DNA of 64,000 nt from Flavobacteriales bacterium (GTDB lineage: Bacteria; Bacteroidota; Bacteroidia; Flavobacteriales_E; Vicingaceae), in the NCBI GenBank assembly GCA_018608405.1, contig JABAZP010000008.1:64886-128885 (forward strand), read 5' to 3'. Both the position numbers and the translations under genes were made by a program. This document shows, in pieces, positions 1-7,433 of this stretch (the stretch's first letter is position 1; each line of letters begins with the position of its first letter). The notes under the pieces are model-generated. The model ran no database searches. It saw only the letters and a list, made by a program, of their open reading frames with translations, and was not told where the DNA came from.

Positions 1-59
1 AGATTTTAGATTTTAGAAAAATAGCAATTCTTGGCTTGGATTCATTTTAGCTCCCCGAT

Positions 60-180
60 TAGCTCGGTGAATCTTTCCCCCTTAATCTCTTTGCTCTGTA
101 ATCTTTTCTCTCTTCTCTTTCCTCCTTCCTCTTTATTCGTTCATCCTTCATATTCAACCATCCTTCTCGCCCCATATTTC
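60..180. other. Polypyrimidine-rich intergenic tract
   Basis: The first 254 bases hold no convincing gene. Bases 60-180 are almost entirely C and T on the + strand with few purines, a strong strand asymmetry. Two AGATTTT copies sit at the very start of the window. No -33/-7 promoter pair could be defended for the downstream permease. The tract may be the 3' untranslated end of an upstream gene or low-complexity spacer DNA. Function unknown. Confidence 0.4.
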
Positions 181-254
181 AAATTCGATATTATTTTATG
201 AACGGTAGATTGAAAACATTTTACTTCGCTTAACTTGGCACTTTAAACAATGGC

Positions 255-1496
255 ATGCTCTACCTACGGTTATTAAAAGAAAGCTTACTTTTTGCAATTG
301 ACTCACTCGTTGTCAACAAATTGAGAACAATTCTTTCGTTACTAGGCATTACCATTGGAATTTTCGCCATGGTTTCTGTGTTTACTATGGTAGATTCTTT
401 AGAGAACAACATTCGCAGTAGTATTTCAAGTTTAGGCGACAACGTGATATACGTAGCTCAAATGCCGTGGGATTTTGACCCTAATCAAGCGTGGTGGGAT
501 TACATTCGGCGGCCTCAACCAGATTTAGATGAATTCAAGATGCTAAAAAAGCAACTTCAAAATGCCGAATCTGTGGCAATGGTTGTTGGTGGTTCCAATA
601 CGGTTAAATACAAGAACAATTCTATGGAAAATGTTCAAGGCAGTGGAGTTACCTCTGAGTACAACCAAATTTGGGATTTAACCATTGAAAAGGGACGCTA
701 CATTACAGAGTTGGAAAGTAACACCGGAAGACCGGTTACGGTAATAGGTGCAGACATTGCCGAATCACTATTTGGCACCAACAACCCAATTGGCAAGAAG
801 ATAAAAATAAAGGGCCGCAAAGTAGAAGTAATTGGTGTTATAGAAAAAGAAGGTGAAAGTATGATGGGGCAGTCGAATGATCGAAAGATGTTTATGCCTT
901 TGCAATTTGCCCGTAATTTTTACAACCTAAGAAGTAGGAACTCGGGAGCCGTTATTATGGTAAAAGCCAAACCAAACGCTTTAGAGGCATTAACCGACGA
1001 GTTAACAGGAGTGATGCGGTCGGTTAGAAAATTAAAACCGAAGGTAAAAGATAACTTTGCTCTGAATAAGATGAGTATGATTTCTCAAGGTTTTGACCAA
1101 ATCTTTGGTGTGATTAACATTTCAGGGTTTGTTATCGGAATTTTCTCCATTCTGGTCGGCGGATTTAGCATTGCAAATATTATGTTCGTTTCAGTAAAGG
1201 AAAGAACCAGTTTAATTGGTATCCAAAAGTCCCTGGGAGCAAAAAACTTCTTCATCCTCTTCCAATTTCTATTTGAGTCCGTGTTTTTATGTTTAATTGG
1301 TGGCGCAGTAGGACTATTTTTCATCTTTCTTGGCACCTTAGTTATGACCTATGTGGTTGACTTTCCAACCACATTGGGGCTAAGTAACATTCTACTAGGT
1401 TTTGGACTCTCTGCCGGAATTGGCATTATAGCTGGGATAGTACCTTCTTACCAAGCGAGTAGATTGGATCCTGTAGAAGCTATAAGAGCCAATTAA
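255..1496 (+). CDS. ABC transporter permease, MacB/FtsX type
   Basis: A 413-residue integral inner-membrane protein. One N-terminal membrane segment (about residues 20-47) is followed by a large periplasmic domain of the MacB type (about 50-280). Three C-terminal membrane segments (about 285-312, 335-362, 375-398) form the FtsX domain, and the protein ends in the family's typical DPVEAIRAN tail. Such permeases pair with a separate ATPase to move lipoproteins, peptides or drugs, or act mechanically on the envelope. No ATPase is adjacent in this window, so the substrate is unknown. ATG 255 is the first in-frame start after an in-frame TAA at 231. Confidence 0.85.
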   Translation: MLYLRLLKESLLFAIDSLVVNKLRTILSLLGITIGIFAMVSVFTMVDSLENNIRSSISSLGDNVIYVAQMPWDFDPNQAWWDYIRRPQPDLDEFKMLKKQLQNAESVAMVVGGSNTVKYKNNSMENVQGSGVTSEYNQIWDLTIEKGRYITELESNTGRPVTVIGADIAESLFGTNNPIGKKIKIKGRKVEVIGVIEKEGESMMGQSNDRKMFMPLQFARNFYNLRSRNSGAVIMVKAKPNALEALTDELTGVMRSVRKLKPKVKDNFALNKMSMISQGFDQIFGVINISGFVIGIFSILVGGFSIANIMFVSVKERTSLIGIQKSLGAKNFFILFQFLFESVFLCLIGGAVGLFFIFLGTLVMTYVVDFPTTLGLSNILLGFGLSAGIGIIAGIVPSYQASRLDPVEAIRAN

Positions 1497-1764
1497 CTTT
1501 TTTATAACTTCAAGTAAAATTCAATTTTAGTTGACTTTTAACAGGGCAGCTTGCAGGCAAACTCTGTTCCATCAGCCAAATTTTTCTTAATTCAAATAAA
1601 TTTTTCACTTTTTTTATTCATTATACATTGCTTAAAATGAAGGTGTTAAATTTTATTTTAAAAAAAAGTTCACTTTTTTTAACAAAGTTTGAAACATTTG
1701 TTGTTATCTTCATGTTTTTTTCTAAACAATTAAACTTTTTTATTAACTTTTTAAATTAAAAATT
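1497..1764. other. AT-rich leader region upstream of rhodopsin gene
   Basis: This 268-base gap is very AT-rich, with several T runs, and has no open frame worth calling. It must carry the rhodopsin promoter. The nearest match to the Bacteroidota -7 element, TATCTTCA at 1705-1712, is poor and lacks a -33 TTG at the right distance, so no promoter is assigned. Confidence 0.4.
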
Positions 1765-2490
1765 ATGACAGCAATCGAACCCGGCAATTATGTTGCCTTT
1801 ACGTTCTTTATCGGAACCATGGCCATGATGGCCGCATCAGTATTTTTCTTCTTAGAGTTAAACAACACCTCTAAACAGTGGAGAACCTCAGTTCTCGTTT
1901 CAGGCTTAATTACGTTTATTGCAGCAGTGCACTACTACTACATGCGAGCCTACAATTTAGAAACGGGAGATTCCCCGACATTTTTCCGTTACGTTGATTG
2001 GATTTTAACAGTTCCATTGATGTGTGTAGAATTTTACTTAATCACGAAAAAAGCAGGAGCAAAAATTGGTTTGCTTTGGAAACTAATCTTTGCATCGTTA
2101 GTGATGTTAGTAACAGGTTACGTTGGTGAAGTACTGGACAGAGACAGCAGTGTAATTTGGGGTGTATTGTCTGGTATTGCATACTTCTACATTGTTTACT
2201 TAGTTTGGTTTGGAGAGGTTTCAAAACTTGCACAAGAAGCAGGTCCACAGGTAGCAAAAGCAACAAAAGTACTTGGTTGGTTTGTTTTAGTTGGATGGGC
2301 AATTTATCCATTAGGTTACATTCTTGGAACTCCAGGTGGATTATTTGGTATCCAGTTAGTATCTGATACAGCAGCTGCACTTCAAGCAATGGATATCGTA
2401 TACAACATTGCAGATGCTATTAACAAAATCGGTTTCGGTTTAGTGATTTATGCATTAAGTAGAACTGATGATGCTGCAGCAAAAGCATAA
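1765..2490 (+). CDS. Green-type proton-pumping proteorhodopsin
   Basis: A 241-residue seven-helix retinal protein. Helix 3 carries the DTE set of outward proton pumps: Asp78 (acceptor), Thr82 and Glu89 (donor). Sodium pumps have NDQ and chloride pumps NTQ instead. Arg75 and His56 match the conserved Arg94 and His75 of GPR. Met86 is at tuning position 105, the green-absorbing state usual in Bacteroidota. Helix 7 has Asp217 and the Schiff-base Lys221. Gly133 in helix 5 aligns with GPR Phe152 and xanthorhodopsin Gly156, the opening used by carotenoid antennas; this rests on alignment by eye. There is no signal peptide. A strong terminator follows, and the retinal-forming gene lies immediately downstream. 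Confidence 0.97.
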   Translation: MTAIEPGNYVAFTFFIGTMAMMAASVFFFLELNNTSKQWRTSVLVSGLITFIAAVHYYYMRAYNLETGDSPTFFRYVDWILTVPLMCVEFYLITKKAGAKIGLLWKLIFASLVMLVTGYVGEVLDRDSSVIWGVLSGIAYFYIVYLVWFGEVSKLAQEAGPQVAKATKVLGWFVLVGWAIYPLGYILGTPGGLFGIQLVSDTAAALQAMDIVYNIADAINKIGFGLVIYALSRTDDAAAKA

Positions 2491-2507
2491 TTTATAGAAT
2501 ATTTAAT

Positions 2508-2543
2508 AAAAGGGATGATAATTTTAAAATTATCATCCCTTTT
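2508..2543 (+). terminator. Perfect-palindrome rho-independent terminator
   Basis: Bases 2511-2540 are a perfect 30-base inverted repeat; flanking AAA/TTT extend it to 36 bases. It ends in a T run (2540-2546), as expected for an intrinsic terminator of the rhodopsin transcript. The tip is TTTTAAAA, so the practical loop is about four bases. The symmetry and the flanking A run mean it could also act on the minus strand, but only plus-strand genes flank it. Confidence 0.85.
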
Positions 2544-2572
2544 TTTATACAACACAATCTATTCAAGAACAG

Positions 2573-4588
2573 ATGAAGCAGCCCACCTTAGCCAGTTCCA
2601 CTTCAGTATACGATTTCCTATTTATAGGACTTGGTGCGGCTAACAGTTTGCTGATTTTAAGTTTGTATAAAAATGGATTATTCGATGGGAAAACGATTGC
2701 CATTATTGAGCCAAGCAGAAAGTTAACCGATGAGAAAACGTTCTGCTTTTGGTCCACTAAAGAAGAGGTTGTCGCCCTGAATTTGGATGAGTTAGTGAGC
2801 AACAGTTGGAAACTAATTGAGATTCCAGGAATCACTAAAGAAAACATAAATTCGTTACATTACCATCACGTAAAAGGTCCTGACCTCACTAACAAAACAA
2901 AAGAAGTCTTGAGCCAGTGTGAGGTTAACTATTTTCAAAGCACCTTAGACCATACCCCTACTTTAAGCTCTAATTATATTGAAGTTACCACCGGCGGCTC
3001 AGTAGTGCGTTGTCGTAAAGTTTTCGACAGTCGTCCACCTACTTTTTCAAAACTACAGAAGAGCCAAAGTAGCTTATACCAATCCTTTTACGGATGGAAA
3101 ATTAAGACGGATCAACCGGTATTTGATACTTCTTCCATGGTTTTGATGGATTTTAATATTCCTCAACATGATGCCACACAGTTTGTTTATGTTCTACCAT
3201 TTGAATCGGATACAGCGCTTGTTGAATTAACCCGATTTGGAAAAGAGATTTTGACCAAAGAGGAAGCCCAAACGATTCTACAAGAACATGTTGGTCAGCT
3301 GGGTACCACCTTCGAAAAATTAGAAGAAGAAGTTGGCGTAATTCCAATGCATTCTGGCACCCTAGAAGTTGCTGACTATGGAGACAATTGGATTCCCACA
3401 GGAGCGCGAGCGAACCTATTAAAATGCTCCACAGGCTATGCTTTTCATAACATGGCTGAAGATGCTATTTTGCAAACAAAAGCATTAAAAAACAATCAAA
3501 AACCGGTAAGAGAGACAAAAAAAAGCAGGTTTGCATTTTACGATCGATTACTGTTGAAAATATTGAGCAATACACCTCTTCAAGGGAAAAGAGTGTTTGA
3601 AACGCTATTTAAAAAAGTTCCTGTATCTACCGTACTGAAGTTTTTAAGAGAAAAAACGACGCCTTCAGAAGAAGTATTTATTTTTTCTAAATTACCCTTG
3701 AAACTATTTTTAACCGCAGCTTCAAAAGACATTTATCACCAAATTTCGCGATTGCCCATCCTAACTTTGCCATTCGTTTTTACTACTGTTGCTATCCTGC
3801 TTTCTTTCTTGCAGCTTGAGTTTATTGCCTGGGGTGTTTTAGCTATAGGATTTTTATCGGTAGGCTTGGCACATGGAGCATTAGATCATCTCACCTCTCG
3901 AAAAATTAAATCTACTAAGCAACTCATCTCTTTTGTACTGAGCTACCTGCTCAAAGGTGCCCTTTTTGGAATCGTTTGGTGGTTTTCTTCTGATGTGGCT
4001 CTAGTACTTTTTTTACTTTATTCTGCTTGGCATTTTGGTCAAGCCGATTTTAAAGAATGGAACTTAAAACAGGGTTGGCAGTCTTTCCTATGGGGAGTTA
4101 TCTTGTTAACGGCGATTCTGTTTTTCCATGTAGAAGAATTAAGCGGTATCTTGATGCAAATCCCTAATTTAAGCAGTGTAGACCTACTTCATCAAATACC
4201 TTCTAGTGAATTAATATTGATTCAGGTACTGACTGTTTCATCAGGTCTTATTTTGGCTCGATTAAACCGTTCTACCAACTTGCTAATCACCTTAATTTAT
4301 CTTTTAATGGCAAGTCAATTGTCTTTATTGATGGCATTTGGAATATATTTCGTGTTACAACATAGCATGAATGGCTGGAAACACCTTTCCCTTGGTTTGA
4401 ATAAACAAACATCGGTCATGTGGAAAAACGCCTTGCCGTTTACCGTTGGTGGGGCAGGTATTCTTATCTATTTTCTATTGTTTGCAGGTGAGAACCACAT
4501 TGGTCTATTTTTTATACTTCTTTCGTGTTTAAGCCTGCCACATGTGTTTAGCATGCACCATTTTTATCAGCTTACTTCTTCAAAGTAG
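2573..4588 (+). CDS. Lycopene cyclase-Blh dioxygenase fusion (CrtY-Blh)
   Basis: A 671-residue protein joining two consecutive retinal-pathway enzymes. Residues about 13-375 are a CrtY-type lycopene beta-cyclase: nucleotide-binding GLGAANS (19-25) and acidic Glu46, DEKTFCFW (53-60), FYGWKIKT (172-179), MDFNIPQ (192-198) and the C-terminal CSTGYAFHNM (285-294). Residues about 390-665 are a Brp/Blh beta-carotene 15,15'-dioxygenase with several membrane segments and its His clusters: His434/His439, His487 (AWHFGQAD), His597/His604 and His657/His662/His663. Predicted reactions are lycopene to beta-carotene, then cleavage to retinal. No stop or frame change occurs between the halves. In most rhodopsin bacteria crtY and blh are separate genes. 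The upstream neighbour is the rhodopsin that needs retinal. Confidence 0.93.
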   Translation: MKQPTLASSTSVYDFLFIGLGAANSLLILSLYKNGLFDGKTIAIIEPSRKLTDEKTFCFWSTKEEVVALNLDELVSNSWKLIEIPGITKENINSLHYHHVKGPDLTNKTKEVLSQCEVNYFQSTLDHTPTLSSNYIEVTTGGSVVRCRKVFDSRPPTFSKLQKSQSSLYQSFYGWKIKTDQPVFDTSSMVLMDFNIPQHDATQFVYVLPFESDTALVELTRFGKEILTKEEAQTILQEHVGQLGTTFEKLEEEVGVIPMHSGTLEVADYGDNWIPTGARANLLKCSTGYAFHNMAEDAILQTKALKNNQKPVRETKKSRFAFYDRLLLKILSNTPLQGKRVFETLFKKVPVSTVLKFLREKTTPSEEVFIFSKLPLKLFLTAASKDIYHQISRLPILTLPFVFTTVAILLSFLQLEFIAWGVLAIGFLSVGLAHGALDHLTSRKIKSTKQLISFVLSYLLKGALFGIVWWFSSDVALVLFLLYSAWHFGQADFKEWNLKQGWQSFLWGVILLTAILFFHVEELSGILMQIPNLSSVDLLHQIPSSELILIQVLTVSSGLILARLNRSTNLLITLIYLLMASQLSLLMAFGIYFVLQHSMNGWKHLSLGLNKQTSVMWKNALPFTVGGAGILIYFLLFAGENHIGLFFILLSCLSLPHVFSMHHFYQLTSSK

Positions 4589-4689
4589 GATTCTGAAATA
4601 TGGGCGGTCCAGAGCTTATGTAGTATTTCGTTTTGGGAATATCTTCTCCCCCTTTTAATAGTCCGTTGACAAAGAGATTAAATCAAAAA

Positions 4690-4718
4690 TTTGAAGCACC
4701 ACGAATTGATTATATTTG
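4690..4718 (+). promoter_or_regulatory. Bacteroidota-type promoter for 4799 gene pair
   Basis: TTTG at 4690-4693 and TATATTTG at 4711-4718, 17 bases apart, match the Bacteroidota -33/-7 consensus. Transcription would start near 4723, leaving a leader of about 75 bases before the ATG at 4799. The rest of the 4589-4798 gap shows no gene. Confidence 0.6.
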
Positions 4719-4798
4719 ATATTAACCAAATACCTTACGATATTCTAAGGAGTGCGTTTATCGGGCATTAATCATAATATAAATCAACTACCCAATAT

Positions 4799-5359
4799 AT
4801 GGATATAAAAAATATTGTAATTGCTGCTTTTGTAGGATCGTTATTTACGTTAGCCGTGCAATTTATAATTAACCGCAAACAGAGGAATCAAATAAAAGAT
4901 TCAATAGACCTATTTCTTAAAGATATTATACTACCCACTGGTGAGAAAATTATCAATGAAATTTCAATAGTTGAGGGAGCAATTTCAAATTACTCATTCA
5001 ACAATATTAGTTTAAACATGCACCCTTCTTTTAATTCAAGCATATTAGACAGTTTCCCGATTGAGGATTTGCAACCAATATACAAGGACAAATTGATTTA
5101 TGTAATTAGTATAAAAAGTAGATTAAAGAATCTTGAGAACAGATTACCATATCAATATTTCAAAAACTGTGTTTCTGAAGTAGAGCAACATATTGAAAAT
5201 CATTTTGAGGAACACAAAAATCACTTTAAAGCCAAAACTGATCATTTTCATAATTGCGATGAGGTTAAGAAACTTATAAATCGAACCTCCGATAACTTAA
5301 GCAATGTAAAAGACATCATTACTTCTATAAATAAGGATATTATCAAATTATATGAATAA
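4799..5359 (+). CDS. Unknown protein with N-terminal membrane anchor
   Basis: A 186-residue protein not recognised as any family. Residues about 5-24 form one hydrophobic membrane helix, followed by a basic stretch (NRKQRNQIK), so the rest probably faces the cytoplasm. The soluble part is rich in Lys, Asn, Ile and His and looks mainly helical, with a possible coiled coil near residues 100-186. It overlaps the next gene by 8 bases, so the two are probably co-translated. The strong AT bias and its position in an accessory patch suggest recent acquisition. Confidence 0.6.
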   Translation: MDIKNIVIAAFVGSLFTLAVQFIINRKQRNQIKDSIDLFLKDIILPTGEKIINEISIVEGAISNYSFNNISLNMHPSFNSSILDSFPIEDLQPIYKDKLIYVISIKSRLKNLENRLPYQYFKNCVSEVEQHIENHFEEHKNHFKAKTDHFHNCDEVKKLINRTSDNLSNVKDIITSINKDIIKLYE

Positions 5360-6086
5360 ACAAGAAATATACAAGTTTATTGACCAAAATGGGATACCTT
5401 TTAAAAGGAAATCATTGCTTTTGTCAAGCACATTTGATAGTACCCTTCATTTAAAAACTAACAAGTATCCGAAACAAGAAATCGTAATTAAATTACCATT
5501 TGACCTCACTGAACAAGAACAAAACCATATAGCATTAGATTACATCTACGATTTAACAACATTCAAATTTGAAAGTATTAATGACTTACTTTCACAAAAA
5601 TCACTTAATAATTTACCGTTTATTTTAGAAGTTAATGAATATGACGATTCAAGACTTTGTATCGCCTTTAAACAAATACCGGGCACCGTAGTAATACGCG
5701 GCGACACTCAATACAAAGACAACGGTCATAAAATAAAAAGCTTAGGAAACATAGAAACTATTAAAGGTGACTTAGGTCTATCCAATTCCGCCATTGAGAA
5801 TTTAGGAAATTTAAAAACCGTCGAAGGTGATTTTTGGTTTAGCGCGACAAATGAATTTTTACTAAATAACGGTTTTAAAATCCTAACACTTTCCCCTCTT
5901 GAAAAAGTAAAAGGTGCTGTCTCCATTAGAGGCAAGTCACTTAAGACCTTAGGCTCTTTGAAGTATGTTGGAGGAAACTTATTAGTCTCAAAATATAATC
6001 TAGAGAATTATGATTTCTCGAAAATTCAGGTTAGTGGAAAAATTAGGAGATACAATGACAAAGTCCATAACCTAAATCCTACTTAA
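5352..6086 (+). CDS. Unknown protein with leucine-rich-type repeats
   Basis: A 244-residue protein with no signal peptide. The N-terminal half (1-115) is not recognised. The C-terminal half (about 125-235) has at least four repeats of about 20-24 residues of the form L-x-S/N-L-x-x-L/I-x-x-V/I-x-G-x-L (for example SLGNIETIKGDL and NLGNLKTVEGDF), a leucine-rich, L-domain-like solenoid seen in many phage and mobile-element proteins. It overlaps the membrane-anchored partner upstream by 8 bases. A recognition role is possible from the repeats, but there is no direct evidence. Confidence 0.6.
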   Translation: MNKQEIYKFIDQNGIPFKRKSLLLSSTFDSTLHLKTNKYPKQEIVIKLPFDLTEQEQNHIALDYIYDLTTFKFESINDLLSQKSLNNLPFILEVNEYDDSRLCIAFKQIPGTVVIRGDTQYKDNGHKIKSLGNIETIKGDLGLSNSAIENLGNLKTVEGDFWFSATNEFLLNNGFKILTLSPLEKVKGAVSIRGKSLKTLGSLKYVGGNLLVSKYNLENYDFSKIQVSGKIRRYNDKVHNLNPT

Positions 6087-6119
6087 ATAGTAATATGATC
6101 TGCTCGTGCTTGCAGTTTC

Positions 6120-6156
6120 CCGTTAGCTCGGACTTGTAGTCCGAGAATACAAACGG
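6120..6156. repeat. REP-like bipartite hairpin
   Basis: A two-part inverted repeat. The outer stem is CCGTT (6120-6124) with AACGG (6152-6156). The inner stem is CTCGGACT (6127-6134) with AGTCCGAG (6138-6145) around a TGT loop. The GC-rich palindrome stands out in AT-rich surroundings and resembles the short palindromes spread by RAYT (IS200-like) transposases. No T run follows, so it is not a typical terminator. No second copy was noticed in this window. Confidence 0.5.
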
Positions 6157-6239
6157 ACATCAGCTTTTATGAATTGGTTTTTCATGAAGTAATCGCTCAT
6201 TTTGTTAAATAGCACATAAAATTTTTTAAGGTTGAATCG

Positions 6240-6265
6240 CACCCTCCCCACCAAATTCAGCGCTT
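6240..6265. repeat. Left copy of mfd 3'-end direct repeat
   Basis: These 26 bases match 24 of 26 positions of the last codons of mfd at 7437-7462, in the same orientation. The two copies enclose the HTH/Fic gene pair. This is either an attachment-site-type direct repeat left by integration at the mfd end, or a duplicated fragment of mfd. Confidence 0.6.
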
Positions 6266-6301
6266 ATTACGTATTCCAAAACCACAAAAATAAACACATA
6301 G

Positions 6302-6373
6302 GATTACAAAAAATATTATTTGTAGATATATAAGTTTACATAGTTTGTATATTTGTAATCAATTAAGTTTACA
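6302..6373 (+). promoter_or_regulatory. Promoter and candidate operator of HTH/Fic pair
   Basis: A -7 element TATATTTG lies at 6348-6355, 21 bases before the ATG at 6377; no -33 TTG at normal spacing was found. Around it are a 9-base inverted repeat, GATTACAAA (6302-6310) with TTTGTAATC (6352-6360), and two direct copies of TAAGTTTACA (6331-6340, 6364-6373) 33 bases apart, about three helical turns. Such a layout suits autorepression by the HTH protein encoded just downstream. Inference only. The wider 6087-6376 gap has no gene. Confidence 0.45.
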
Positions 6374-6376
6374 AAA

Positions 6377-6838
6377 ATGAGAAAAAAAGAAAAGATTTTA
6401 ATCGAACAACTCGATGAAAAACTGAATAATTTCAAGCCAGCTCAATCCTTAACGGTACCCCCAAGAGGTTGGATTCATGCCATTCGAACTGCCCTAAACA
6501 TGACCATGGAGCAATTGGGCAAAAAGCTCAACATTACCAGACAAGGAGTAAAAAACATAGAAGTTAGTGAATCAAAAGGATCTATCTCCCTTAATTCTTT
6601 GGAAGATGTGGCCAATGCAATGGACTTAAAATTAGTGTATGGTTTTGTTCCGAAGCATGGTTCTCTAAATCACTTAATTGCTGCAAAGTCACAAAAGTTA
6701 GCTAAAAAAATAGTACTTCGAACCAATCAGAACATGGTGTTAGAAAACCAAGGAATTGAAAGCGATAAAATCAACCGATCCATTCAAGAGTTAGCCGAAG
6801 AGTTGAAACATGAAATGAAAAAATCACTATGGGACTAA
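6377..6838 (+). CDS. HTH regulator, mobile mystery protein A type
   Basis: A 153-residue protein with an XRE-type helix-turn-helix at about residues 40-85 (TMEQLGKKLNITRQGVKNIE) and basic, helical ends. The family known as mobile mystery protein A (TIGR02612) is normally encoded directly before a Fic-domain partner, as here: the genes overlap by 10 bases. By analogy with toxin-antitoxin modules it probably represses its own promoter and may neutralise the partner. Recognised by size, HTH and partner. Confidence 0.85.
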   Translation: MRKKEKILIEQLDEKLNNFKPAQSLTVPPRGWIHAIRTALNMTMEQLGKKLNITRQGVKNIEVSESKGSISLNSLEDVANAMDLKLVYGFVPKHGSLNHLIAAKSQKLAKKIVLRTNQNMVLENQGIESDKINRSIQELAEELKHEMKKSLWD

Positions 6839-7425
6839 CGTTAACTTATGAAAAAGGGCAAACTCCATTAAATGAAGAAGAAACAGAAGGGTTAAAAATA
6901 AAATCCATTACTTCGCAACAAGAATTAGATGAGTTGGAGCAATGGAATATAGAAAAAGCAGTAGAATGGACCATTCATTCAAACCTAAGGTCTAAAAAAA
7001 TTTTAACGGAGAAGTTTATAAAAAACTTACATAAAAAAATGTACGGTGATGTTTGGAAATGGGCAGGAGAATTTAGAACCTCAGAAAAAAACATTGGAAT
7101 TAAATGGATATTTATCCCTTCAGAACTAAGAACTTTATTAGACGATGTTACCTATTGGATAGAACATAATACCTACTCGGGAGAAGAAATTTGTATCCGA
7201 TTCAAGCATAGAATTGTTTCCATTCATTGCTTCCCGAATGGAAATGGAAGGCATTCTAGACTAATAGCAGATTTACTGTTAGAAGCAATCTCTGACAAAG
7301 ATTCTTTTTCTTGGCGACAATCTAGTATGGTAGAAGCAAACCAAATTCGTAAAGAATACATTTCGGCCCTTCAAAAAGCGGATGATGGTGATGTCAGCTA
7401 TTTACTAGAATTTGCTAAAAAATAG
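6829..7425 (+). CDS. Fic-domain protein, mobile mystery protein B type
   Basis: A 198-residue Fic/DOC protein. The Fic active-site loop lies at residues 133-144 (HCFPNGNGRHSR), with catalytic His133, the GNGR phosphate-binding turn and Arg144; Cys134 replaces the usual Pro. Fic enzymes transfer AMP or another nucleotide part to Ser, Thr or Tyr of target proteins. Size and upstream partner match mobile mystery protein B (TIGR02613), probably the effector half of a toxin-antitoxin-like pair. It ends 8 bases before the convergent mfd stop, inside the mfd-end direct repeats. Confidence 0.88.
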   Translation: MGLTLTYEKGQTPLNEEETEGLKIKSITSQQELDELEQWNIEKAVEWTIHSNLRSKKILTEKFIKNLHKKMYGDVWKWAGEFRTSEKNIGIKWIFIPSELRTLLDDVTYWIEHNTYSGEEICIRFKHRIVSIHCFPNGNGRHSRLIADLLLEAISDKDSFSWRQSSMVEANQIRKEYISALQKADDGDVSYLLEFAKK

Positions 7426-7433
7426 AAAAATCC

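Noticed and set aside
1497-1764. Light-response promoter upstream of rhodopsin
   Set aside because: No consensus -33/-7 pair or known light-regulator site could be read.
2042-2389. 115-residue open frame antisense to the rhodopsin gene
   Set aside because: It lies wholly inside a clear rhodopsin gene, has an abnormal Leu/Gln-rich composition and no start context; it is a shadow.
2508-2543. Palindrome as an IS inverted-repeat end or regulator site
   Set aside because: It is followed by a T run directly after a stop codon, which fits a terminator; no transposase is nearby.
4799-6086. Calling the two-gene unit a known defence system
   Set aside because: No nuclease, helicase, ATPase or other defence domain could be seen; naming a system would be invention.
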